Shown here piece after piece: positions 7,398-17,900 of a stretch of 64,000 nucleotides of DNA; position 1 is the stretch's first letter; every line of letters begins with the position of its first letter. The stretch is from Allohoeflea poritis. Its GTDB lineage: Bacteria > Pseudomonadota > Alphaproteobacteria > Rhizobiales > Rhizobiaceae. Below the pieces are notes generated by a model, which was not told the DNA's origin, did not search any database, and saw only the letters and a list, made by a program, of their open reading frames with translations. Position numbers and translations under genes: made by a program. The stretch spans positions 1 through 64,000 of the forward strand of contig NZ_JAPJZH010000006.1 of assembly GCF_027889715.1 (NCBI RefSeq), in the 5' to 3' direction.

Positions 7398-9535
7398 GCC
7401 GCGTGCACACACCCACCGTCATCCAGATGGAGGCTGTCGAGTGCGGCGCAGCCTCGCTTGCGATCATATTGGAGTATTTCGGCAAATGGGTTCCACTGGA
7501 TGAGCTGAGAGCCGTTTGCAATGTCTCCAGGGACGGCTGCAATGCAGCGGACATCGTTCGGGCAGCGCGTGGCTACGGGCTTGAAGCCAAGGGTTATCGC
7601 TACGACCTGGCGAAGACCTCCCGGCTTCGCGCACCGTTCATCGTCTTTTGGGAATTCCGGCATTTTCTTGTCGTCGAAGGTTTTGGCAGGGGATGTGTGC
7701 ATCTGAATGACCCGGAATCCGGCCCGCGCACGGTCACGCTGGACGAGTTCAGCGGCTCCTACACCGGATTGGCGCTAGCCTTCGAGCCCACTACGTCATT
7801 TGAACGCTCAGGAAGACGTCCAGGAGTCACCCGCGATATCCTCTCGCGATTGCAGCAGGCCCGCGGCGGCGTGATCATGCTTATTCTGGTCAGCCTGCTT
7901 CTGATCGTCCCCGGTCTGGCGGTTCCCACCTTCTCAAAGATTTTCATCGACAACATCCTGATACAGGATGTCGACCAGATGCTGCGTCCATTGCTGTTGG
8001 CGATGATTGTCGCCGTGATCGCTTACGCGACAATGGCCTGGCTGCAAGAATGGTGCCTGATGCGCATCGAGAGCAAGCTCTCATTGACCGGGTCCGCGGA
8101 TTTCATCATCCGGTTGCTGAAGCTACCGATTCGGTTCTTCACCCAACGCAATCCCGGCGACCTGGTGGCCAGGCTCCTGGCCAATGACTCGATCGCTCAA
8201 TCGCTCGGCGGCCAGGTTGGGCGCATCTTTGCAAACTTCCTGAGCGTCGCTTTCTTTGCCGCAGTCATGCTGGCCTACGATGTCCGGCTCACGGTCATTG
8301 GTATTGGCATCAACGTGATTGCTGCGATCGCAAGCATCAAGGCAAGGCGCATATTGCGAAACACCAGCCTGAAACTCGAAACTGAGAATGGAATGCTGCT
8401 GGGTCTGGGGCTGCTTGGCATTCGCTCAATGGACACGGTCAAGGCCAGCGGCGGCGAGGATCAGGTTTTTTCGCGTTGGGCCGGCAACCATGCGAAAACG
8501 GTCAATACCGAGCAAAAACTGGGTCGGATCACAAACCTGATCGGCATCCTGCCAAGCATGGCTTTGACGTTGACGACTGCGATCATACTGGGCTTTGGCA
8601 GCTTCCGAATTGTCGAAGGCGCCCTTACGATTGGCGGTCTCGTCGCCTTTCTGGCGCTGATGACCGCCTTTTCCCGGCCTTTCGAAGGGCTGGTTCAGTT
8701 CATAAGTGAGTTGCAGAGCGTGAGCGCGTCACTCACCCGGGTCAATGACATCTTGAAACATGATGCTGCCCCGCGGTTCACGCGTCCGACTGTAAAAATG
8801 GCGGCGGACAAAACCAAATTGTCAGGCCGCGTCGAGCTGAGAAATGTGACTTTCGGCTTTTCGCAGTCAGGGCCTCCCCTCATAGAAAACCTGGACATGG
8901 TCATCGAGCCCGGCACGCGGGTCGCGCTCGTCGGCACCACGGGCAGCGGAAAATCAACGGTCGGACAACTTGTCGCCGGCCTTTACAGGCCGCTTGACGG
9001 TGAGATTTTGTATGACGGTATTCCCATTCATGAAATCCGACCGTCGCTTCGCGAGAGTTCAATTGGCTGGGTCTCGCAGGACATCTTCCTGATTGAGGGA
9101 TCCGTCTACGACAATCTGACCCTCTGGGATTCGACGATCTCCCTGGAAACCGTCATCCGGGCGGCGAAGGATGCCGAAATCCACGATGTCATTGATCGCC
9201 GGCCGGGCGGTTATGGAGACCATCTCCTGGAGGGCGGATCCAATCTCAGCGGAGGCGAGGCACAGAGGCTTGAGATTGCGAGAACCCTGGCTTTGGAGCC
9301 GAGCCTCGTGATTCTTGACGAGGCCACCAGTTCGCTTGACGCGTTGGTCGAGCAAAGGATTGATCGAAACATACAAAGGCGGGGTTGCAGTTGCCTGATC
9401 ATCGCCCATCGGCTGTCGACCATTCGCGACGCCGAAGAGATTCTGGTGCTTGATCAGGGCAATGTTGTCGAGCGGGGGACACACCGTTCATTGATGAAGG
9501 CAGGAGGCCGTTATCGCAACCTTGTTGAATACTGA
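7394..9535 (+). CDS. Peptidase C39-containing ABC exporter (NHLM leader-cleaving transporter)
   Basis: A 713-residue fusion. The N-terminal C39 peptidase has Cys17 in EAVECGAAS, His90 in FRHFLVV and Asp106 in LNDPESG, the expected catalytic triad for cleaving after double glycine. Transmembrane helices follow from about residue 155 to 440. The C-terminal ATPase has Walker A GTTGSGKS, signature LSGGEAQRLEIARTL, Walker B LVILDEATSSLD and the H-loop IAHRLST. It would remove the NHLP leader at AQGG and export the modified core. An alternative in-frame ATG lies at 7379; 7394 is preferred because it gives the ATGA overlap with the upstream stop. Confidence 0.9.
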   Translation: MSRVHTPTVIQMEAVECGAASLAIILEYFGKWVPLDELRAVCNVSRDGCNAADIVRAARGYGLEAKGYRYDLAKTSRLRAPFIVFWEFRHFLVVEGFGRGCVHLNDPESGPRTVTLDEFSGSYTGLALAFEPTTSFERSGRRPGVTRDILSRLQQARGGVIMLILVSLLLIVPGLAVPTFSKIFIDNILIQDVDQMLRPLLLAMIVAVIAYATMAWLQEWCLMRIESKLSLTGSADFIIRLLKLPIRFFTQRNPGDLVARLLANDSIAQSLGGQVGRIFANFLSVAFFAAVMLAYDVRLTVIGIGINVIAAIASIKARRILRNTSLKLETENGMLLGLGLLGIRSMDTVKASGGEDQVFSRWAGNHAKTVNTEQKLGRITNLIGILPSMALTLTTAIILGFGSFRIVEGALTIGGLVAFLALMTAFSRPFEGLVQFISELQSVSASLTRVNDILKHDAAPRFTRPTVKMAADKTKLSGRVELRNVTFGFSQSGPPLIENLDMVIEPGTRVALVGTTGSGKSTVGQLVAGLYRPLDGEILYDGIPIHEIRPSLRESSIGWVSQDIFLIEGSVYDNLTLWDSTISLETVIRAAKDAEIHDVIDRRPGGYGDHLLEGGSNLSGGEAQRLEIARTLALEPSLVILDEATSSLDALVEQRIDRNIQRRGCSCLIIAHRLSTIRDAEEILVLDQGNVVERGTHRSLMKAGGRYRNLVEY

Positions 9536-12446
9536 GCGGCCGAAGATCGGTCTTCCGGAGACTGTCAGCTTGCGCTCGCTATGCATGCGCGAGGGGGTTC
9601 CGGTTTCGTCTTGTGGTGCCGGTCCCGTCTCCCTGATCGGTCCTTCGACTTGCTGGTATGTGGCTGAGGGCACGGTCGATCTTTTCGTGACAAAACTGAA
9701 TGAGAACGGCAATCCAACCGGGCTGCGGACCTACGTCCTGACAGCGGAGACTGGCGATTTGCTATTCGGCATCGAACCGGGTGAAAACTGCGCCACAGGC
9801 GGCCTTATTGTACGCGGTCACGCGGATACGTCGCTCGTCACGCTGCCTCTCGCCAGGCTCGAAAGGGAAACGGGCATCACACCGGCACTCGTCAACGGCA
9901 TTAATGGCTGGGTCGACGGCCTGACCGCGGCCATGTGCGCCTGCGCCTCACCAAAGCCGGTGATGGGTGAACATCTTTCGAGAAACCGCGCCGTCGTTGC
10001 CAAGCCTCAAAACCGCTACGCACCGGATGGAGAAACCCTGTGGATCCATGGCCTGGACAGATTTGTCTATTGCGACACGGTTGAGGTGACCCCTGGCGTT
10101 GATGTGTTTCCGGTATCCGGGAACGCCTGGATAATGCCGGAGACAGGAGGGCCGCTGGCGATCTTCACGACCAGGCAAGTGGTTGATGAGGGGCTGCTAT
10201 GGCCGGCCCTCGCACAGTTTCACAGCAGCGTCCTCAAGGGCATTGCCAGGGGCATCGACCTGAACCGGGCTGACACGCTGGAACGCCAGCGCCGCCGTGA
10301 GCAACGGGACGATGAACTGCTCGGCAATGCCTTCAGCGACGCCCTTGTCGTCAACCGGCAAGCGAAATCGGTCGCACATGAACTCAGCTCGGCAGACGAT
10401 CTGACAAAGGCTGTCGCGCATCTGGCGGCAATCCTCAACACCGGCGCGCCAAAAGGCGACATCAGTGCCGGCGCGACAGACGCACCACCGCGCTTGAGTC
10501 AATTGTTTGCATCCGCCAATCTGGCAAGCCGTGTAGTCCAATTGTCCGGTCAGTGGTGGAAATCAGCCGGTGCTCCCATGATCGCGTGGACCAAGACCGG
10601 GCAACCTTTGGCAATGTGGTCGGCAGACCGCAGCGGCTATTCCTGTTTCGACCCCGCAACCGGACAAACCGTTCGCGTCGACGGCAGGCTGGCCGAAGAG
10701 GTGTCGGAGTTGGCACGTGCCGTATATCCGACGCTTCTGAAAGACAGGATCGGGTTCCGCGATCTGGTCAAAACGGGAATGCGCGGTAGCAAGCGGGACC
10801 TTGCGTTCCTTTTGCTGTTTGGCGTGACCGGCGCGCTGGTTGGTCTCATAACCCCTTCTGTTACGGCGTTCCTGATCAATAGCGCGATACCACAAAGCGC
10901 TCAGCGGCTGGTCGTTGAGATGTCCGCGGTCCTAGTCTCCGTCGCGATCGTCGTGGCCATTTTCCAGTTCCTCCAGGCGACGGCCCTGCTGAGGATGGAA
11001 ACGATCTTCGAGGCGCAGACACAGGCGGCGCTGTGGCATCGGCTCATGCACTTGCCCACAAGTTTCTTCCGAAGGTTCAATTCCGGTAATCTGGCGATGC
11101 GCGCCATGGGACTGTCGCAGATGCGGATGGTTTTGTCGCAGGGCGTGGTAACAGCCGCGCTGGGCGGCGTCTTCTCGTCATTGAATTTCGTGGTCATGAT
11201 CGTTTATGGCGGCTGGCTGACCATCGCCGCCGTGTTGATAACCGTGTTGACAGTTACGGTGGCAGTTGTCGCGAACCTGCTGAAACTGCGGCAGTTACGC
11301 AAGGCGATCGCGGTGCAGGACAACCTCGCCGGGTTGTCGGCACAGGTCCTAGCGACGATAAAAAAACTCCGCGTGGCAGGCGCCGAAAATCGCATCGCAT
11401 CCAAACTGATCAGCCTGCACAACCAGCAGCGCATACATGACTACAATGCACGCTCGATCGAGAACGTGCTGCGTGCCTTCAACATCGTTATCCCGTTGTT
11501 TGCAAGTGCGGTCTTTTTTGCCGTTGTTGAATTCCTGTTCAATGAACTGCCCGCGACGGGGCATTTTGTTGCCTTCACTACCGCTTTCGGCAGTTTTCTC
11601 GTCGGTATTACCGGGATGCTGAACAGCGTTCCATTAGGATTGATCGCCGTTGTTCTCTTTGAGCGATTGAAACCGATCCTGGACACACAGCCGGAAACCT
11701 CGGCCGAATCCCTACCGCCGGGCGAACTCCTCGGCCGCATTGAGTTAAATGGCGTCACCTCCGGCTATCTCGAGGAAGGCCCTGCCATCATCAACAACGT
11801 GTCATTGAAAATCGAACCCGGTCAGTTCGTCGCTATTGTCGGCCCTTCGGGCTCCGGCAAATCGACATTGCTTCGGCTGCTGCTCGGATTCGAGCAACCG
11901 CAGAGCGGAAGTGTCCTTTACGATGGCAAGGATCTCTTCAAACTTGATATCGGCGCTGTCCGGCAGCAATTCGGAGCCGTCCTGCAAAATGCAGAGGTTT
12001 TGGGTGGAACGATCTTTGAGAACATCGCCGGCTCGCGCCCGCTTAGCATGGAGGCCGCCTGGGAGGCCGCGAGGAAGGCTGGCCTCGATCAGACGATCAA
12101 GGCCATGCCGATGCAGATGCACACCGTTCTCAACGATAGCGGGACTATATCGGGTGGGGAGAGACAGCGATTGATGCTCGCGCGGGCCCTGGCCGGCAAT
12201 CCGCGTATTCTATTCATGGACGAAGCGACCAGCGCTTTGGACAATGCCACACAGGCCATAGTTGCCGACTCGCTTGCGAGACTGGACCTGACGCGGGTGG
12301 TCATCGCGCACCGCCTTTCCACGATAAAGGATGCGGACGTGATCCTGGTCATGCAAAACGGCAGTATCGTCGAGTCCGGGAATGCCGAGACCCTGCTCAA
12401 GAAGGGCGGCCTGTTTTCGAAATTTGTTGAACGGCAGCGGTTCTGA
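9522..12446 (+). CDS. NHLM-type ABC exporter, large second subunit
   Basis: A 974-residue ABC protein. The N-terminal ~420 residues are not peptidase-like and match the extended N-terminus of the second ATP-binding protein of NHLM bacteriocin systems. A membrane domain lies at about residues 430-700. The ATPase has Walker A GPSGSGKS near residue 775, signature ISGGERQRLMLARAL, Walker B ILFMDEATSALD and H-loop IAHRLST. It probably forms a heterodimer with the C39-bearing protein. The start is a TTG overlapping the end of the previous gene by 14 bp, again suggesting coupling. The operon lanM-to-here ends at 12446. Confidence 0.88.
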   Translation: MLNTERPKIGLPETVSLRSLCMREGVPVSSCGAGPVSLIGPSTCWYVAEGTVDLFVTKLNENGNPTGLRTYVLTAETGDLLFGIEPGENCATGGLIVRGHADTSLVTLPLARLERETGITPALVNGINGWVDGLTAAMCACASPKPVMGEHLSRNRAVVAKPQNRYAPDGETLWIHGLDRFVYCDTVEVTPGVDVFPVSGNAWIMPETGGPLAIFTTRQVVDEGLLWPALAQFHSSVLKGIARGIDLNRADTLERQRRREQRDDELLGNAFSDALVVNRQAKSVAHELSSADDLTKAVAHLAAILNTGAPKGDISAGATDAPPRLSQLFASANLASRVVQLSGQWWKSAGAPMIAWTKTGQPLAMWSADRSGYSCFDPATGQTVRVDGRLAEEVSELARAVYPTLLKDRIGFRDLVKTGMRGSKRDLAFLLLFGVTGALVGLITPSVTAFLINSAIPQSAQRLVVEMSAVLVSVAIVVAIFQFLQATALLRMETIFEAQTQAALWHRLMHLPTSFFRRFNSGNLAMRAMGLSQMRMVLSQGVVTAALGGVFSSLNFVVMIVYGGWLTIAAVLITVLTVTVAVVANLLKLRQLRKAIAVQDNLAGLSAQVLATIKKLRVAGAENRIASKLISLHNQQRIHDYNARSIENVLRAFNIVIPLFASAVFFAVVEFLFNELPATGHFVAFTTAFGSFLVGITGMLNSVPLGLIAVVLFERLKPILDTQPETSAESLPPGELLGRIELNGVTSGYLEEGPAIINNVSLKIEPGQFVAIVGPSGSGKSTLLRLLLGFEQPQSGSVLYDGKDLFKLDIGAVRQQFGAVLQNAEVLGGTIFENIAGSRPLSMEAAWEAARKAGLDQTIKAMPMQMHTVLNDSGTISGGERQRLMLARALAGNPRILFMDEATSALDNATQAIVADSLARLDLTRVVIAHRLSTIKDADVILVMQNGSIVESGNAETLLKKGGLFSKFVERQRF

Positions 12447-12554
12447 ACCCACTTGCACAGATGATGCATCGCCACGACATCGAAACATCGCGATGCGTGC
12501 AGCAAGGCAATTGGCCGACCGTCTTCGGAAAAGCGGTCCGCTGAGGCATTGTGC

Positions 12555-13472
12555 TTACAGCGTGCCCCTCATGTCTTCCAGTGTTTTATTGAACTGCTCA
12601 AACAGCTCTTCATATTGCGAACTGCGTACACAGCCGTCGCGCCACGCCAGGCCGACCGATCGGGTCAATGTCCTTCCTTCGACCTCCCGGAATACGATCC
12701 TGTTGTCGTCACAGAGGTTCGAAGTGATGTAGGATCGGGGAAGCAGCGCCATCCCTTTGCCGGTGGACACCAACTGGCTCAATCCGTCAAGCGTGGTGCC
12801 CTCATAGTCATGGTTTACCTCGGCGCCGATGGAGTCGTGGAATTGCCGTACGCTGGGCGGCATTCCGTGTTCCGATCCTAACGTCATCATCTGTTGACCC
12901 GTCAACATTTCGGGACGGATGATGGGCTCAGCGGCCAGCGGATGATCAGCCGGGATGCCGAGCCACATCGGATCGGAAACCAGTTCCCGAAAGACAAGGG
13001 TCCCCTGCTCTTCGGGCGCCCGTGTCAGGGCACAGTCAAAAGTGCCGGCAAGAAGTCCCTGCTCCAATTGCTGCGGCCGTTCCTCGCGGATGATAACTTC
13101 TAGTCCCGGATAGTCCTCACTCAACCGCGGCAACAAATACGGCAGGAAGTATGGCCCAACGGTCGATAAGGTGGCCAGCCTGATCAGCCCGCCCAGATTG
13201 TCGGCCGCTTTGCGGGTGACATTTTCGATCTCTTCAATCGTGGCCAGCGCATGGCGTGACAGTCCGACGACAATTTCCCCAAGAGGTGTTGGCCGCGCGC
13301 CGCTCGGTGAACGGTCGAGCAGCTTGGCATGAAGCCGGTCTTCCAGAAGTTGAATCTGCGCGGACAAAGTGGGCTGTGTAACATTGCAGCGGCGTGCAGC
13401 AGCACCGAAATGTCCGGTATCGGTGACCGCTACGAGGTATTCCAACTGACGGTGTGTGGGATGCATCGACAT
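12555..13472 (-). CDS. LysR-family regulator, OxyR-like but lacking the redox cysteines
   Basis: A 305-residue LysR-type regulator. The N-terminal winged helix-turn-helix has HFGAAARRCNVTQPTLSAQIQLLE; the effector domain follows. Overall sequence, including TLGSEHGMPPSVRQF and the C-terminal VGLAWRDGC block, resembles OxyR. The two redox-active cysteines of OxyR, expected around this SEHGMPP segment, are absent, so a disulfide-based peroxide switch is unlikely. It converges on the exporter gene. It could control the lanthipeptide cluster or be a separate passenger; nothing in the sequence decides this. Confidence 0.85.
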   Translation of the reverse strand: MSMHPTHRQLEYLVAVTDTGHFGAAARRCNVTQPTLSAQIQLLEDRLHAKLLDRSPSGARPTPLGEIVVGLSRHALATIEEIENVTRKAADNLGGLIRLATLSTVGPYFLPYLLPRLSEDYPGLEVIIREERPQQLEQGLLAGTFDCALTRAPEEQGTLVFRELVSDPMWLGIPADHPLAAEPIIRPEMLTGQQMMTLGSEHGMPPSVRQFHDSIGAEVNHDYEGTTLDGLSQLVSTGKGMALLPRSYITSNLCDDNRIVFREVEGRTLTRSVGLAWRDGCVRSSQYEELFEQFNKTLEDMRGTL

Positions 13473-13711
13473 GGCTCCTAAGTACCTGTTTTTTATCGGA
13501 CCAATCCGAAGTGCCCCACGTTTAGATATGCATGCCGAATCACCATTTCAAGTTGCAGTACAGGCTCAACTCACCCCGATATGCCAATCTTTACGGGCCA
13601 ATAAGTCAAGCTGCCTCGCCGGGTCACACAGCGGATTTCCTTGATCTTGCTTTTCCTTTCAGATGCTTAATTTCTGGATCGGCGAGCATACGGCCTTCTT
13701 CGGCACAAAGG

Positions 13712-13981
13712 TACCGTCAGCCCTATTCGGGGCCGTTTTCACAATATTTCTTCAATGAGTTCAGCTCGATGGCACTCAAAGATACCGTCAAGAGCGACCA
13801 TATCGGTGACGGTACCGGCAGGAGTCGCCAAAATCAGGGGCATGGAGGTCCGTCAAATATACCGTCAATATTTTTTGCTTCACCGCAATGTCCGCACATG
13901 GCGGACATTGGATGATGATGGAAAAATTCTTGATATCAATTGCTTGTGAGAACACTGGTCAACCGCGATCAACACGGATCC
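13712..13981 (+). repeat. Right-end repeat with TACCGTCA arm-type octamers, copy 1
   Basis: TACCGTCA occurs at 13712, 13783 and 13860, all in the same orientation. A near-match TACCGGCA is at 13813, and a degenerate octamer at 13848 lies 12 bp before the 13860 copy. The surrounding sequence, down to AACACGGATCC ending at 13981, is clearly homologous to 46473-46742 and 60871-61140. Compared with those copies, about 94 extra bases separate this end from its core at 14086. Confidence 0.85.
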
Positions 13982-14085
13982 AAGTGCCATAGCGCCAGCC
14001 CTTCGAGCGCAGCTCTCAGGGCGTTCGTCGCTCGAAAAGGTCCACCGGATCTTTGCGTTGAAGTGCTGCGCGCTTCAACCGCTCC

Positions 14086-14105
14086 TCACTCCCATTCGAT
14101 GATCA
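14086..14105 (-). other. Attachment-site-like core 1 (guaA 3'-end mimic)
   Basis: On the minus strand this reads IIEWE followed by TGA, mimicking the guaA C-terminus TIEWE-stop. It shares CTCCCA(C/T)TCGATGATCAATT with the cores at 28026 and 46754. It is the most divergent of the four (CAT for CAC, TGA for TAG), consistent with being the oldest junction or a different attP variant. Confidence 0.7.
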
Positions 14106-14160
14106 ATTGGGCAGATAAGTCGCTGATTTCATGGCAATCTTGTCTGCGGCAATTCGCGCA

Positions 14161-14180
14161 TACCGTCAGAAATACCGTCA
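14161..14180 (+). repeat. Left-end paired TACCGTCA octamers, copy 1
   Basis: TACCGTCA at 14161 and 14173, 12 bp apart, exactly 75 and 87 bp from the core start. The preceding GCGGCAATTCGCGCA block is shared with the copies at 28101 and 46829. Confidence 0.9.
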
Positions 14181-14401
14181 ATATTCTAAGCCTTTGAAAT
14201 TGCTTACGCTAATTTCTCACACTGCTAATAAAAACATGTGGAAAATCACCAAACGCGCGACCGGAGACCTTCCAACCGTGTCGGGCAGGCATTGCAGGTT
14301 CAAATCACGGGCCAGTAACCAACGCGGTCAGGAGAGTCTTTTACAAGCGGCGGCCTGGTCGTCCGCGCCGATCTGGCCCATCTGTCAGTTTGCGCGTATC
14401 G

Positions 14402-14944
14402 CTAATCGATCCTCGCGTAAGCCGCCGTGAAACCCGCCAGCGTGAAATTGGCGTCGATCTTCTGTTTCTGAAGATCGAAAAAGCTCAGGACAAGCTGGCT
14501 GCCGGCGCGCAGGGCGGAAAGCAGTGCCTGATCGACGATATGTCCGCCGTAGCAGCCATTGGCGTCGCAGGTCTGGATGGGAATCGTGATCGGTGCGGCC
14601 TGGTCCACCTGCATGGACAGGCCGTCGACGATGGACAATCCCAGGGGAACCTGCAGCAGCAGCGATGCGAAACCGTCCTCGGCGGCTTTTGTCGTCTTGA
14701 TCGTCAGGCGCGCCAGCCGCTGACCGGTCTCGCGGACAATGATCTGCTGTTCCATCGTGCATGCCAAGGTGTCCTCGCGGCCGGCGGACACGCAGACGAC
14801 ATTCCAGTTCCTGGCATTGTCCGGCGCGCCACCATCTTGGGCCTTTGCCGTGGAATTCAAGACAAACCCGGTTATCGAGACCAAGAGTGCAGCCATCGGC
14901 ACTGCACTCCTGCCGTCACCAAATCTGAGAAACATGTTGTTCAT
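14402..14944 (-). CDS. Invasion-associated locus B (IalB) family protein
   Basis: A 180-residue secreted protein. An N-terminal signal peptide ends near STAKAQD. The mature part has the IalB pattern: NWNVVC...CTMEQQI, the RLTIKTTKA strand, a GLSIVDGLSMQVDQ segment, TCDANGCYGGHI with paired cysteines, and a C-terminal FTLAGFTAAYA. IalB-type proteins are periplasmic or surface proteins of alphaproteobacteria first linked to erythrocyte invasion in Bartonella; their biochemical role is unclear. It lies 49 bp downstream of the giant autotransporter on the same strand, so the two are probably co-transcribed and may act together at the surface. Confidence 0.85.
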   Translation of the reverse strand: MNNMFLRFGDGRSAVPMAALLVSITGFVLNSTAKAQDGGAPDNARNWNVVCVSAGREDTLACTMEQQIIVRETGQRLARLTIKTTKAAEDGFASLLLQVPLGLSIVDGLSMQVDQAAPITIPIQTCDANGCYGGHIVDQALLSALRAGSQLVLSFFDLQKQKIDANFTLAGFTAAYARID

Positions 14945-14993
14945 CCCCCTTGTTGTCGCGGTTCACCGACGGATGTCCGCCACCCCGTCCGAA

Positions 14994-17900
14994 TTAGTAG
15001 GGAACCGTCAATTTCAGCGAACCCTGCTTGTTCGTGGTGTTCGGGCCGAACTGGCCGCTGACATTCGCCTGCAGGCTGACGCCGTTGGCGGCGATCCAGT
15101 CCAGACCGGCGGCAAGAGTCAGCAGCGTATCATCCTGGCCGGCTTTGATAATGGCGGAGGGAACGCCGGCCGGGGTTCCGTCGATCCTGGCCGCGACCGC
15201 CGGCACCTCTCCGATATGCTGCAGCACGCCGACATTGGCCTTGGCCCGGAGCACCGACGCGCCGAGATCGAGTTCACCGCCCGCCTCCAGGTGCGGTGCG
15301 ATCCACCCGTAGATCTGCGAGCTGCTGTCGATGGTCAGATTGGTGAGGCCGCCGCCGGTTTCGGTAAACCCCTTCTGGTGCATGTAGGTAGCCGCGCCGT
15401 CGACCGTCGGCATCAGATAGATGCCGCCGAAATCGTAGAGATGTGCCAGCCTGACATTGAGCGACAGATACCCCACCTTCTGCGTCGCCGTGGCAATGCC
15501 GCCCACCGTGCCGACATTGACAACGCGGCTCGTGTCGAAGGAACCGAGGCCGCCGATGAGCGATCCGGCCACCTTTGTGCCGCCATCGACATATTTCAAG
15601 ACGAGGCCGGCTTGCGGACGCTCACCCTGCCCGCTGGCGTTGGAACCCGACCGGAATGAGGCCTGCTCGTAGGAGCCGGCCATGCCCAGATACAGTTTTT
15701 CATTGATATCGCCCTGAAACCCCGCGGCGAAGCCTTGGCTGGTCTCGTTGTAGGCGAAATTCTCAATGGTGCCGCGATAGTTCTGTTCGACTGCGGTGAT
15801 CCGCGCCCAGGCGCAAGTGTGTTCGGCGATGAACCGGTACTTCCCGTCCCTGTCGCTGCAGCTCAGCATCGCGTCAGCGAAATTGCCGACACTGACGGTG
15901 GTCGTGGCCAGGCTCGTGGCATAGGGCTCCGGGCTGAGTGAATTGTAGGCCTCCTTCAGGCCATCAAGTGTTTCGATCTTGAAAACAGTCCCGACAAGAT
16001 CGGCAAATTTGGAGGAGCCGCCGGCAAGCTGGACGTTGTTGATGTAATCGCCGAAGGAAGTCTGGTTCCGGTTCAGGCCGGCGGGCGAGAAGTCGATCAC
16101 ATATTCGAACTTCGCGTCCCGCAAGCTCGGATACAGGATGTCATACTCGGCGACGGCCGAAACCGGCGCGTTCAAAACCAGGTTCTGCGATGTCATATCC
16201 TGTTGCGTGGTGAAGAACGTGACCTCATGGGTGCCGGGCGCGGCGGCATTCGGATTGACCACGAACAAATCGAATGTGCCGTCGAGCGACGCCGAACCGG
16301 TCGCGTCGATGCGGTCGATCTTGCCGACCTTGGTGTCGCCCGAGACGAAGTCGAAATCGGCCATGATGTTGGCCGTCGCCGTCTGAACGAATGTGCCGCC
16401 GAGGCGGGTGGTGGACACCGTCTCGATCTTGCCCGTATCGGCGAGTTCGATGATCCCGTTGTTGAACAGCCGGTTGGAGGCCAGCCCCAGATCGACGGTC
16501 TTGCCCATGTTGAACCGGGCGGCGTCAACCCTGTTGTTGAACGCGTTGATGCCGCCGGCCAGTTCGATATTGCCCGTCACCCGACCGTTGTTCTCGATGG
16601 TGTCATTGCCAGTGGTTCCAGAAACAGCCAGGCCGTCAACCAAAGCGGTGGTGGTGATGAAACCGTCATTGGTGACGGTGTTGTCAGCGCCTTCCCTGAG
16701 GTCCACGCCAATGCCCTTCGCACCGCCGGCGATCAACCGGCCGGTCTTCAGGTGGATCGCAATGTTGCCGCCCGATGTTCCGGCGCTTTGAGCCAGGACA
16801 GCCGTCGATGTCTCGTGGCTTGTCTCGACATTGCCATCGAGCGTGAGACTGACCCCGGCGCCTGTCCCGCTACCACCGGCAGTGCCGGAAAAAATCCCGT
16901 CGATGAAGCCACCGCCGCCGCCAAGGCTCTGCAGCACGATGCCGAAAGATTCCCGGCCGCTGGTGGCGACATTGCCGCTCTGCACCAGTGTGACGGCGCC
17001 GCCGTCTCCGGAATTGGCACCACTGAGTGTCATGTTCACCTGGCTGGCATCGGCGTCGTGGAACGCAGTGCCGCCGCCGCCGCCGATGGATTGCAGGACA
17101 ATCGCGTGCGAACGGCTGCCGGCGGTGGAAGCGATGCCGGTATTGTTCAGCGTCACCGCGCCGCCATCGCCGTTCGCGGCGGACTGGCCGCCAACCGTCA
17201 CGTTCAGCTGCGCGCCGCCGGCACTCACCTGCTCGATGCCGCCGCCGGCGCCGATGCTCTGATGCACGAGTGCGCTGGAATTGTCGCCCGCCGTCGCTGT
17301 GTCGCCGAGCCTGGTGATATTGACGGCACTGCCGTCATTGCCGGTGCCGCCATTGGAGCCGAGCACGATATCGACGGGCGGCGGGACAGCGAGCGCGGCA
17401 GCGGCAAAGCCTGCCGGCGCCGGTGCGGCGGGTGCCGCCGCGGCGGACACGGAGGAAGGTGGCGGTGTCGTGTCGAAGGTCTGGTAGCCGCCGCCGCCGC
17501 CGATGGACTGCGCAAGGACGCCGACGGACTGTTCGCCGATGACGATAACGTCATCGTCAATCTGATAGGTCACCGTTCCGCCGGCTTCGGACGTGCCGTT
17601 GGTGCCGCCGGCCCTTAACGCCGATAGCCCGATCTCGCCGTCTGTCGTATCGACGGTGAATGTCGAGCGCCCGCCGCCGCCGCCGATGCTCTGCAGCAGG
17701 ACACCCTGGGTATCCGCGCCAAGGGCAATCAGCCCGCCTGCGTGGCGTCCTGTGATGGCGGCGCCGTTGTTGTTCTTGCCGTTTTCGCCGCCAAGCGTGG
17801 ATACGATTTCGATCGCGCCCGCGATCTGTCCGGCGGTCTGCGCGAGGACGAGCTGTGTGAGCGTCGTGCCGCCGCCGCCGCCGATCGCCTGGATGCTGCT

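Larger units (their letters stand above)
1..14085. mobile_element. Distal guaA-stacked element (partial): lanthipeptide island
   Basis: This is the right part of an accessory element whose left end is outside the window. Its right end carries TACCGTCA octamers at 13712, 13783 and 13860 and a guaA-3'-end-like core starting at 14086, matching the right ends next to 46754 and 61152. The cargo is the NHLP/LanM cluster with its export genes and a LysR regulator. No integrase, relaxase or transposase gene is visible. Mobility is inferred from the end sequences only. Confidence 0.5.
13473..14401. other. Gene-free junction region 1
   Basis: Nine hundred bases without a convincing gene. The region holds the right end of the first element (octamers at 13712, 13783, 13860), the core starting at 14086 and the left end of the next element (octamers at 14161 and 14173). 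The rest, 13473-13711 and 14181-14401, shows nothing I recognise. Confidence 0.6.

Noticed and set aside
13712-14180. TACCGTCA repeats as a CRISPR array or iteron origin
   Set aside because: The octamers are too short and too widely and unequally spaced for CRISPR, and no replication initiator gene is nearby. Their fixed offsets from a guaA-like core fit attachment-site arms better.
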